64,000 nt of DNA, from positions 1-64,000 of the forward strand of contig JAGQWX010000017.1 in the NCBI GenBank assembly GCA_020436935.1, in the 5' to 3' direction. The notes under the pieces are model-generated. The model was not told where the DNA came from and made no database searches. It saw nothing but the letters and a program-made list of their open reading frames with translations. Source of the stretch: Saprospiraceae bacterium (lineage in GTDB: Bacteria; Bacteroidota; Bacteroidia; Chitinophagales; Saprospiraceae). Within the stretch, counting starts at the first letter, position 1. Every line of letters starts with the position of its first letter. This document shows positions 26,730-35,017 of the stretch, piece by piece. The position numbers and the translations under genes are program-made.

Positions 26730-26839
26730 GTTGTTTTGTTAATGTCTTTTCTTATGACGTTTATGTGTGCCAAAAAGATATCAAAAAGCATTGTTTTTTT
26801 GATATCTTTTTTTGAATCATTGGTAAAGTCTTATGATTT

Positions 26840-27598
26840 TTAAGATTTGGATTTGGCCAAAAAAGATTGAATTTGTTGTTGGCAATCTTCTGATAGAAGC
26901 AGCTTGCCACTCATTTCTGCTCTTTTTTCCAGCAATTCTGGCCAGGACTCTGTGCCTTCCCAACACATGCGCTTTACTTCCGCCTTGGCCTGGCTGCTCA
27001 AGCCTGCCAAATCGTGTAGCAGAGCTTCAAGGTGAGCATCCACATTTGCAATGTCAGTGTAGACATCATTGTATAAACCTTTTTCTGCAGCCCATTGCGC
27101 ACTCCGCCACACGCGCGGATTCAACGAAAGACTCGTAAATCCGGACAAACCAATTTTCCTTTCCACCATGGGGCCGATCACAAATGGCCCTAATCCAATG
27201 TTGAGCTCGCTCAGTCTGACTTCTGCACCATCAGTGGCAACCACATAATCGCATGCCGCAGCCAATCCGACACCACCTCCAACAGCCTTGCCCTGAATGC
27301 GGCCGACCACGATTTTTGAACAAGCCCTAATCGCTAAAATCACTCCGCCGAAACCCATGAAAAATGCCTTACTTTCTGCTTCAGTCTTTATAGATATCAG
27401 TTCCTTGAAATTGGCACCTGCGCAAAAGCTTTGATCGCCTCCACTCAACAATAAAACCACTTTTACTGCTTCGTTTTCACTGCATGCAAGAATGTTATCT
27501 TTGAGTTGCTGCAAATCAGCTGAAGTGAGTGCATTTTGTTGTGCCGTTTCAAACCTTATCCTGGCTATTCCGAGATCGTCTATCTGAAAATCTACCAT
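26840..27598 (-). CDS. enoyl-CoA hydratase/isomerase family protein
   Basis: 252 residues from the ATG at 27596-27598, one base after the stop codon of the M36 protease gene; an earlier in-frame ATG lies inside that gene. Crotonase fold: SFCAGANFKELIS and VGGGVGLAAACDYVVAT supply the oxyanion hole, and a Glu in LSELNIGLGPFVIGP is at the usual acid position. It probably hydrates an enoyl-CoA in fatty acid or amino acid degradation. Its tie to the protease gene is position only. Confidence 0.82.
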   Translation of the reverse strand: MVDFQIDDLGIARIRFETAQQNALTSADLQQLKDNILACSENEAVKVVLLLSGGDQSFCAGANFKELISIKTEAESKAFFMGFGGVILAIRACSKIVVGRIQGKAVGGGVGLAAACDYVVATDGAEVRLSELNIGLGPFVIGPMVERKIGLSGFTSLSLNPRVWRSAQWAAEKGLYNDVYTDIANVDAHLEALLHDLAGLSSQAKAEVKRMCWEGTESWPELLEKRAEMSGKLLLSEDCQQQIQSFLAKSKS

Positions 27599-27599
27599 A

Positions 27600-30500
27600 T
27601 TACAGTTTGATGAACTTTTGAACAAGCTTGCCATTTGACTCTGTCTGTACATCCATCAAATAAATTCCTGAGGAAAGTGAAGACATATCCAAAGTCAGAT
27701 GATTGGTTTCAGAATACAATGTCCTGGAGAACTGATGCAAAACCCTTCCATCAATAGATCTGATATAAATATATGCTTGCTGTTTGGACAGCGATTTGAG
27801 ACTTACATTGATGATGCCATCGGTGGGATTTGGACTCATCACCATTTCAAAATTTTCAATGGTTTTGTCCTTATTGCTGAGTGCAACATCACTGTTGATG
27901 ATGATCAATCTTTCAGTGGTACAATTTTCCTTGTCTAGTGTCTGATCATTGATACATGCTAAACTGCCTGCATACTTTACATCCATCAGTTCGATGTCGT
28001 CGATGAACCACCCTCCATCGGGTGCAGCTGCAGCCGAGTCGCTGACAAATCTGAATCTGAACCTGAGGTCTTCACCCTTGTAAGGTTCCAGGTCTATATA
28101 ACTGTCAATGTATTTGCCTCCACTGCTTCCACTAAAACCAAAAAGCGAAGGAATAGGCAATGTATTGTATGAAATGATGGAATTTGGCGCATTACGGAGG
28201 AACATATCTTTTGAAGCCACGCTCCAGGTATTGCCACCATCCCTTGAAAATTGTACAATGCCACCATCATATGAAGCTTCGGTGTCGTACTTATGGAAAA
28301 ATCTGAGGACGGGTTTTTCACCTTCGATCTTAAGTGTGGGAATGTAAAGGGAATGGTCGTTTGCTTCGGCTATATTGGCAATAAAAAATGCCAACTGTCC
28401 TGATTTTGCACCTGTGTCGGTCAAATCCCACGTGTCGAAACCTTCATTAAGTTCAATATCAAAACCTTCTGTTCCTCCATCAATGTCATAAAAGGCCAGG
28501 GTCTGAGATTTCTCAATAGGGGCTGTGATTTGATACACAATTTCTTTTTCCTGCTCGTATTCCATGTCTCCAATTTCGAATCTTATGCGATCGTTGACAA
28601 CTGTAGGAGGGAAATTAGATGATCCTTCTTTATAACTAGCGCCTTCAGGTATGATGTCCTCGACAAAAACGCCTGTGACTTTTGCTTTGATGTGGTTGAT
28701 GGTTTTTAGTGTTACAACGATGTCTGCACCTGCAATAGTCACAGCAGGCATCACTTTTGTAATTTTGAGTTTTTCAATGCAGGTAGGCAAGGGTTCATTG
28801 TCCTGAATTCCATCATTGCGATCATTGGCTGAACCTCCATCTGAATAAAAACCAAGGCCTCTTCTTGCAAATGCTTCCCAGATCAGGCAGTTGTTTTCAC
28901 CCTCAAAAAGTATTTGGTCTGCGGCAATCAAAGCTTCTCTTCCTTCAATAAAACCGGGACTGCAACCTTGTATTTTTAAGGCTTCGATCACGGTCTGAAT
29001 GGCCATGCCATTTCCTGAATTTATGTTTTTAAGGTCTGGATCAAAACCATGTTTATCAGCCATCAACCAAAAATAATCCCACAACATATCAGTCCAGACT
29101 TCACCAAGTGGGTGGGGTGCTGATGTTCCTTTTATATCGTCAAATTGTTGCGGGTTGACATTGAGATCTGTTGAGTAAGGATACCTCCTTATTCCAAAAC
29201 CGGTAATAGCCTGCGATGCTGCATATGTGCCAATGCCTCGAGGGTTTTTTCCGTCGTCTCCGGGTCTTACAGTGAATGCCAAAGCGAAAAAATCGCTCCA
29301 TCCTTCTCCCATTTGTTCGTCATTGTTGAGACATGAAGTATTTCCAGGTCCTCCTGTGAGCCTGTTTGAAATGCCGTGGCCGTATTCGTGTGCGATGATG
29401 CCATTGTCAAACGAGGCATCCAGATATCTGGGTCCTGACATCTGCGGTGTCTGTAGTTTGATGTTGATCTCTATTTGCCTGCTCAAGAGATTTTTGAGTT
29501 TGTCGCAATCGCTCTTCTTGAGAAACAATGCCGGAATATTCACCAGATTGGCAAAATCTCCTCCTGCCATGTTCAACAACTCATCGCCATTGCCACCATT
29601 TATTCCTGAGGCATTGCAGATAAAGCAACCCACGGCACCTTTCTGTTGCACATTGTATGCCTTTTCACTAAAATCGCATTCGCCCCTGTCGACAATGGCT
29701 ATCTTACCACTGAGATCATTGACTGCCGGATTGCAAAGTCTCGTTGGTGACGAAGAATTGTCTATAGCAAGTGCAAGATTTCCAATAACTGGAGTCTGAT
29801 TTGCCTCAGGAATGGGTCCTGCCCATCCACTGGGAAGTCCATATTCAGATATATTGACCCCAATATCTTCTGGTTCTGTTACCTGAATGGCGCTGCTCGC
29901 CCTGTCCCAAATGTACATTTGCATTTTTCCGGGATTGCCGTCAGTTGGAGTGGTGAAATTGGCGTTGTTGAAATTATCAGGATCTGTGATGCTCATGCCA
30001 TCCAAAGCATTGGCATTGACATGGTCATTTCCTCTGCCCATGTTGGAATAATTCTTAAATTGAAAATTCCCTGATACCTCATCAAACCCATAAAGATAAG
30101 TGAGGTCATGCATCATGTTGGTTGCGTAAAACAGGTTGGTGATTGATGCATTGGCATTGGCCAGTGGTTCCTCATCCTGGAATAAATCATAGTTGAAAAC
30201 CAATGAATCACCACCATCGGGTGATGGAGTATCAATATCAGCAAAATCATTGTCATCTTTATCGGCAAAGGCATTCACATTGTTGCCCCTTGTGGTGGTG
30301 AATTCAGGGCCAGCAGCGCCGTTGGTATCGTGCCATCCAAAGGGAGAGGCTTCAGGGAAGGCCGGATCTGTCACCAGAACATGGGCGCCGTGATTGGGGC
30401 TTTCATATGGGAAAGGAATGACTTTATAAGCGGAAGTACCTGCCATTTCGACCTTCTCTTCAACATTAATTTGCTTGACCGGGGAAAAACAATTTTCGCT

Positions 30501-31148
30501 ATGAGCGTATTTTTTGTCCGAATGACGGCAGTACAACGTGTGATTGAATTTCTGAATTACATTCCCTGTCGTAGCGTCAACGGCGATTTGCCAGTAGTCA
30601 GCCCCTTCTGCCATCTCCATGGTAAGTTGATGGGTTAGGAAGAGCTTGCCTTCGTGAAATATGTATTTTTTTACTGCGCCAATAGGGCTTTTGGTGTAGG
30701 AAGTTTGTTCCAGCTGATCTGGATATGCATTCGTCCTTGAATGAATGCCCGGAGTTTCCGGATTTTTTATACCCAGGTTTCTGGCTGCAAATACTGCAGC
30801 TTCTGGTGCGCTGATGGCCTGCTTGTCTTCTACGACCACTTCGTTGAGATGGCCTATTGCTGAGTTTCCAATGTGAACAATTTTATTGTTTTTGTCCAGG
30901 GTTACAATCAGCATCGCATTCTGGATGTCTATGTCATTGATTTGCTGTTGATAATAATAAGTGACTGCTCCATTTCTATTGACGTTGTTGACATGCTCAA
31001 GCCTGAAGGTTTTCAGATCTGACTTGTTTAAGCCGTACTTTTTTTCATTTTTCAACAGATGGTCGCCGATGAGTTCGTCGAAATTCTGAGCATTCATTTC
31101 AAAGATCAACAAACTTAAAAAAATGAAAAGTGAAATCGTTTTGCGCAT
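27600..31148 (-). CDS. M36 metallopeptidase with PA domain and type IX sorting signal
   Basis: 1182 residues, exported. Order: signal peptide (MRKTISLFIFLSLLIFEMNA), FTP propeptide region to about residue 200, M36 fungalysin catalytic domain with zinc motif HEYGHGISNRL and the third ligand Glu in EGWSDFF, and inside it a protease-associated domain (GKIAIVDRGECDFSEKAYNV). Then come a DUF11-like or immunoglobulin-like part, an adhesion-type domain (FSRDGGNTWSVASKDMF), and a C-terminal SPNPTDGIINVSL...LVQKFIKL domain of the type IX sorting family. It would be secreted or attached to the cell surface and digest protein. The host must encode a type IX system for this. Confidence 0.92.
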   Translation of the reverse strand: MRKTISLFIFLSLLIFEMNAQNFDELIGDHLLKNEKKYGLNKSDLKTFRLEHVNNVNRNGAVTYYYQQQINDIDIQNAMLIVTLDKNNKIVHIGNSAIGHLNEVVVEDKQAISAPEAAVFAARNLGIKNPETPGIHSRTNAYPDQLEQTSYTKSPIGAVKKYIFHEGKLFLTHQLTMEMAEGADYWQIAVDATTGNVIQKFNHTLYCRHSDKKYAHSENCFSPVKQINVEEKVEMAGTSAYKVIPFPYESPNHGAHVLVTDPAFPEASPFGWHDTNGAAGPEFTTTRGNNVNAFADKDDNDFADIDTPSPDGGDSLVFNYDLFQDEEPLANANASITNLFYATNMMHDLTYLYGFDEVSGNFQFKNYSNMGRGNDHVNANALDGMSITDPDNFNNANFTTPTDGNPGKMQMYIWDRASSAIQVTEPEDIGVNISEYGLPSGWAGPIPEANQTPVIGNLALAIDNSSSPTRLCNPAVNDLSGKIAIVDRGECDFSEKAYNVQQKGAVGCFICNASGINGGNGDELLNMAGGDFANLVNIPALFLKKSDCDKLKNLLSRQIEINIKLQTPQMSGPRYLDASFDNGIIAHEYGHGISNRLTGGPGNTSCLNNDEQMGEGWSDFFALAFTVRPGDDGKNPRGIGTYAASQAITGFGIRRYPYSTDLNVNPQQFDDIKGTSAPHPLGEVWTDMLWDYFWLMADKHGFDPDLKNINSGNGMAIQTVIEALKIQGCSPGFIEGREALIAADQILFEGENNCLIWEAFARRGLGFYSDGGSANDRNDGIQDNEPLPTCIEKLKITKVMPAVTIAGADIVVTLKTINHIKAKVTGVFVEDIIPEGASYKEGSSNFPPTVVNDRIRFEIGDMEYEQEKEIVYQITAPIEKSQTLAFYDIDGGTEGFDIELNEGFDTWDLTDTGAKSGQLAFFIANIAEANDHSLYIPTLKIEGEKPVLRFFHKYDTEASYDGGIVQFSRDGGNTWSVASKDMFLRNAPNSIISYNTLPIPSLFGFSGSSGGKYIDSYIDLEPYKGEDLRFRFRFVSDSAAAAPDGGWFIDDIELMDVKYAGSLACINDQTLDKENCTTERLIIINSDVALSNKDKTIENFEMVMSPNPTDGIINVSLKSLSKQQAYIYIRSIDGRVLHQFSRTLYSETNHLTLDMSSLSSGIYLMDVQTESNGKLVQKFIKL

Positions 31149-31580
31149 AAAATGGATGGTTAGAAGTTTAATTTTCAGTATGGAACGAAGGAATTTTCAA
31201 CTTAAAAAAGTACTGCAGCCGGAGAATTTTCAAACACTAGAGTCAAAATATAAAATTTGAAGTCCGTAAACTTTGATGTTTATTCAAATTTTAAATGCGA
31301 TGTTTTGGTCTGGAACAACTCCGATCAGTATACAAATATATTCTTTAATTTGAGCTTGGAAAGGCTAAACTCATTAATTCAACATCGGTTTTGGAAAATC
31401 GTTTTTAAAATTGTCGTCCAATTTATTTTCAGTTTTAAAAATAATTTAATGGTGCTTTTTACCGGGCTGAAACCATTTTTACACAAATTAAGCGCGTATT
31501 TTATCATAAGAAGATGAAGTATCATACAAAATGGCTCATTTTTGCAGCTGATCAATTCACATTACTCAAAAAAATAGACT
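31149..31580. other. intergenic stretch without a recognisable gene
   Basis: About 430 AT-rich bases between the divergent M36 protease and SPOUT methyltransferase genes. An 86-codon frame (31257-31517) has no motif and codes mostly for Phe, Ile, Leu and Lys as expected from composition; it is not called. Confidence 0.5.
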
Positions 31581-32327
31581 TTGGCAGATTCGACAGTATT
31601 AATTGGCAGGAATCCACTGATGGAAGCCATTCAGCAGGGCAGGGATATAGAAAAGATTTTCGTCCTGGACAGCATGCGAGGAGAGCTCGAGAAAGAAGTG
31701 CGCAAGATTTCTAAGGAAAGAAACATCCCACTGTCTAGGGTCCCCAATGAAAAGTTATCATCGCTATGTGGTTCCAGAAACCATCAGGGCGTTGTAGCAT
31801 TCATCAGCCCTGTCATATTTCAGGATCTTGAAGAAGTATTGGCTTTACAATTTGACCAGGGTAAAAACCCTGCCATTGCAGTGCTCGAAGCGGTATCTGA
31901 TGTGCGAAATATGGCTGCGATTTGCAGATCTGCATTGGTTTTTGGGATGGATGCCGTTGTGATCACCAGCAAAAGACACGCCGCACTGAATGCTGATACA
32001 GTCAAAATATCTGCAGGAGCCATTCTCAATATTCCCATATGCAGAGAGAAAAACATGCAGGCGGTGATTGAAAAATGCAAGCTTTTTGGTTTAAAAATAT
32101 ATGCAACGGATTTGCAAGGTGCTTCAGACATCAGTGACGTCGGGTTGGACGAACCTTGCGCCATCGTCATGGGCTCGGAGGATACAGGAGTCAGTTTTGA
32201 AACTTTGAAAATGGCGGATACCAGGATCAAAATACCTCAGGTTTCAGAATTTGATTCTTTGAATGTTTCTGTTGCTGCGGGCATCATGTTTTATGAAGTC
32301 ATGCGAAAACGAACAATTAATCCGTAA
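31581..32327 (+). CDS. TrmH/SpoU family RNA 2'-O-methyltransferase (RlmB-like)
   Basis: 248 residues with a TTG start; the frame is closed by TAG two codons upstream and the next ATG would cut into the first domain. The N-terminal substrate-binding domain begins VLIGRNPLMEAIQQG. The SPOUT knot motifs are NMAAICRSALVFG (motif 1, Asn and Arg), CAIVMGSEDTGVS (motif 2) and IPQVSEFDSLNVSVAAGI (motif 3). Such enzymes methylate ribose in rRNA or tRNA; domain layout is closest to RlmB (23S rRNA G2251). Confidence 0.88.
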   Translation: MADSTVLIGRNPLMEAIQQGRDIEKIFVLDSMRGELEKEVRKISKERNIPLSRVPNEKLSSLCGSRNHQGVVAFISPVIFQDLEEVLALQFDQGKNPAIAVLEAVSDVRNMAAICRSALVFGMDAVVITSKRHAALNADTVKISAGAILNIPICREKNMQAVIEKCKLFGLKIYATDLQGASDISDVGLDEPCAIVMGSEDTGVSFETLKMADTRIKIPQVSEFDSLNVSVAAGIMFYEVMRKRTINP

Positions 32328-32383
32328 TCAGAGCAATTATTTAATTAAAAATGATATTTTTATCATCAATTATTTTTGATGAT

Positions 32384-32800
32384 ATGACCCTTGATGAACA
32401 TATAGATAACCTGGCCTCAACCCTTATAACGGAAGATAAATACGATGAGGCTTTAAAATATTTTCTTGAAAATCTTGCCCATCTCAGCGCTCTAATGGAT
32501 GCCTGTATCGCACCACCTTCCGAAGTTGTCAAAGACATCCGGGCAGTATTTAGTGAGACCCTGAAATACGTTTTTAAAACATTGCAATTTGAGGAAGAGG
32601 ACACACAGGTTTCTGTGAGGTTTTTCTATTATCCACCCAAAAACTTTCTCCATGGTATGTTGCTCAAAGATGATTGGCAGGGCATCATCATTTATTTTCC
32701 GGGAATGAAAAAGGGAGGCATGCTCATGGCTAAGCTTGGTTTGGAACAGGCCAACTACTTTAGAATTACAAAACTTGGCAATGCGGGAAGTGCTTCCTAG
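32384..32800 (+). CDS. hypothetical protein
   Basis: 138 residues from the ATG at 32384 (MTLDEHIDNLASTL); the frame opens at 32351. A helical N-terminal half is followed by a mixed region with FFYYPPKNFLHGMLLKDDWQ and KKGGMLMAKLG. No domain recognised. It follows the SPOUT gene by 56 bases on the same strand. Confidence 0.55.
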   Translation: MTLDEHIDNLASTLITEDKYDEALKYFLENLAHLSALMDACIAPPSEVVKDIRAVFSETLKYVFKTLQFEEEDTQVSVRFFYYPPKNFLHGMLLKDDWQGIIIYFPGMKKGGMLMAKLGLEQANYFRITKLGNAGSAS

Positions 32801-32806
32801 CAGGCG

Positions 32807-33667
32807 CTAGATATGTGCTAACAATTGCTGTGCGCATAACTTACCAAAGGCATTGGCTGCTTTCGGACTGGCTGCTGTAATCAGACGTCTATCCACATGA
32901 CAAGTGTCGTCGGCCTTGGTATTCACTATGGTCATACCGTGTTTTTTTAGCTTTTCTCCAAAAAACCAGGTCAACTGTCCGGGTAGGTAACCTATCATGG
33001 GCAATTGTTTGTCCATCTTATCAGGAAATGCGGCAATCGAATATCCTGAAAATGGAAAAGCTTTTCCACTGACTTCCTCCTCCAAAGATAGGAAAGCGGC
33101 CGGCCCGTGACAAATACTCAGGATAAACTTGTTTTGATCGTGAGCCCAATGGATCAGCTTACCAACATTCGGATCCTTGGGCAGGCCTATAATGGCACCA
33201 TGTCCTCCCGGAATTAAGATGGCCACATATTCATGTGCACTGATGAATTGTTCTTTTACAAAGTAAGCCACGCTTGATGGCTTGTCCAGTTTTGTTTTGT
33301 ATTCATTGAAAAAATCCATGACTTTTTGGTCTTCCTTTGGCATGGCCCACATTTCTATTTTGGCAGCTTTGCCCGTTGGGGTAAAAATGTCCAGCTCAAA
33401 TCCGGCATCTTTCAAATGCATCATCGGAAGCAAGGTTTCTACCGGATGATTGCCTGAAGAAAACTGCTTTCCATTGGCTGTGGGCAAGTGAGCCTCTTCT
33501 GTACAAAGGACCAGAACTCTTTTATTCTGATCCATATTTTTATTGGAGTATGAAACTTGTTCATAGTTGGTCTTATCTGATGTAGACATTCTAAGTGCAA
33601 AGTTCGAAGGACTATAAGCACCATCTGACGTTGGTTTAGGATTTAAACCCAATAATTTTTTTAACAT
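32807..33667 (-). CDS. hchA: Hsp31-type glyoxalase III / protein deglycase, DJ-1/PfpI superfamily
   Basis: 286 residues, the same length and domain plan as E. coli HchA: a short N-terminal part, then LPTANGKQFSSGNHPVETLL, YVAILIPGGHGAIIGLPK, the nucleophile elbow SICHGPAAFL with the catalytic Cys-His pair, and SGYSIAAFPDKMDKQLPMIG. HchA converts methylglyoxal to lactate without glutathione and is also reported to repair glycated proteins and nucleotides. It converges on the hypothetical gene with six bases between stop codons. Confidence 0.9.
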   Translation of the reverse strand: MLKKLLGLNPKPTSDGAYSPSNFALRMSTSDKTNYEQVSYSNKNMDQNKRVLVLCTEEAHLPTANGKQFSSGNHPVETLLPMMHLKDAGFELDIFTPTGKAAKIEMWAMPKEDQKVMDFFNEYKTKLDKPSSVAYFVKEQFISAHEYVAILIPGGHGAIIGLPKDPNVGKLIHWAHDQNKFILSICHGPAAFLSLEEEVSGKAFPFSGYSIAAFPDKMDKQLPMIGYLPGQLTWFFGEKLKKHGMTIVNTKADDTCHVDRRLITAASPKAANAFGKLCAQQLLAHI

Positions 33668-33809
33668 GATTCATTGTTGTTACATCCATTACACTCAGAG
33701 GCCATTGATGGTTCAAATTGATTGCATTCCTACCTTTAAAATATTAAAAACTAATGCAAGTATATGTCCTCCGGGTTGAAAAGCGAATGTTTTATCAACC
33801 TATCCTTTA

Positions 33810-34343
33810 TTACTTCAACAATTCAGATAGATCCACATGGTCAATTACATTCTCTCCATATTTGGCTTTGAGGATTTTACCATTGCGGTCAATGATAAAG
33901 TCAGCAGGAATCTGATAGAAATTGCCTTCAACTTTGCCCCCTGGTTTAAAGCCGGCTTTCATGCTTTGTCCTACTCTCTTTATTCCCGATAAATTCAGTG
34001 TCTTTATGGCTTTAAACCATGAGGGCTTTACTCAATACATATCGTATAATTTTCTTTCCGGATCTGCAATGATTGGGAAATCAAACCATGTTTTATCGAC
34101 TATATTTTTCAGCAAGCTATCCTTTGGAGATTGAAAAACAGCAATCACTCCTACGTCTGCTGCCTTCAATTTGGTCTTCTCCCTCATGATTTCTACCATA
34201 CGCAGTTGGCATATGGCACATTCTGCATAGCGGAAGAAACTGAGCAGCGTTTTTTGATTGGGCAAACTTTGTGAATCAATTTTGTTACCAAATATATCCT
34301 CTACTTTAAATGAAGGTGCCATTTGATCTTTTTGTAAATGCAT
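33810..34343 (-). pseudogene. AhpC/TSA-type redoxin broken by one in-frame stop
   Basis: A 178-codon frame (including the final TAA at 33810-33812) interrupted once, by TGA at 34032-34034. Before it the protein has the redoxin layout (MAPSFKVEDIFGNKIDSQSL, FFRYAECAICQLRMVEI, WFDFPIIADPERKLYDMY). After it the same frame continues sensibly with VKPSWFKAIKTLNLSG, GGKVEGNFYQIPADFIIDR and GKILKAKYGENVIDHVDL, the usual C-terminal half. In relatives the interrupted position is normally Gly (LYDLYG-V), so one change from GGA to TGA explains it. It lies beside a Crp-like regulator. Confidence 0.8.
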
Positions 34344-34405
34344 AATCTGTGTTTTTAATGATGATGCAATTTGAGCCGATCAAAGTCTTCAATTCTTGAT
34401 GCAAA

Positions 34406-34978
34406 TCAAGAAATATCTGATCTTATTCTGCTAATGGTTTCCGGTGTCATCATCAAATAGGATGCTATCATCTTAAGGGGGATGGAGTTGATGAGATGTC
34501 CGCTTCTCTTTTGAAAGATCAAGTATCGTTCTTTAGGAGGTAAGGTGAGCAGTTCAATTTGCCTTTGAATGTGACCGGAGAGCGTTTTTTCCAGCAAATG
34601 CTGGTACCAATGGGAGATTTCAAAATTGGATTGTACCAGCCCTAAAATTTCTTTCTTCGAGATGGCAACTACAACTGTTGGCAATGCAGCTTCTATGATG
34701 ACTTGTGAAGCTTCACCCGACACATAGGATTGAAAGTTGGTGATGAATGAACCGGCATATCCAAAGCCAATGTTTTTTTCATCACCTTTTTCATCAATTA
34801 CATATAACCTCAAACAACCTTCCTCAACAAAATATAGGTTTGTGTCGAGATGGTGAAGATCTACCAATACCTCCCTAGACTTTAGTGTTCTTCTCTTTTG
34901 CCATAAGCCAGTAATTGCAGCCAGGCTACCTTGACTTAAGTCTGATGTTTTTGTCAGGGCTTTTTCTAAATCATTCAT
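34406..34978 (-). CDS. Crp/Fnr family transcriptional regulator
   Basis: 190 residues. Residues of about 25-120 form a cyclic-nucleotide-binding-like beta roll (LYFVEEGCLRLYVIDEKGDE, IGFGYAGSFITNFQSYVSG), followed by the dimer helix (SHWYQHLLEKTLSGHIQRQI) and a C-terminal HTH (PLKMIASYLMMTPETISRIR). This short form is very common in Bacteroidota, where the ligand is generally unknown and the cAMP-contacting residues are not conserved. It may control the adjacent broken redoxin gene 62 bases downstream. Confidence 0.87.
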   Translation of the reverse strand: MNDLEKALTKTSDLSQGSLAAITGLWQKRRTLKSREVLVDLHHLDTNLYFVEEGCLRLYVIDEKGDEKNIGFGYAGSFITNFQSYVSGEASQVIIEAALPTVVVAISKKEILGLVQSNFEISHWYQHLLEKTLSGHIQRQIELLTLPPKERYLIFQKRSGHLINSIPLKMIASYLMMTPETISRIRSDIS

Positions 34979-35017
34979 GCCAATAAAATACTAAAGGACA
35001 AAGTAAGCTCTTTTTGA

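Noticed and set aside
31257-31517. 86-codon open frame on the plus strand
   Set aside because: AT-driven composition, no motif, and no recognisable start signal.
34032-34034. TGA recoding (selenocysteine, or Gly as in some candidate phyla)
   Set aside because: TGA ends other intact genes here, for example the desulfhydrase-like gene at 22820, so the standard code is used; the position is a Gly in relatives and not a redox residue.
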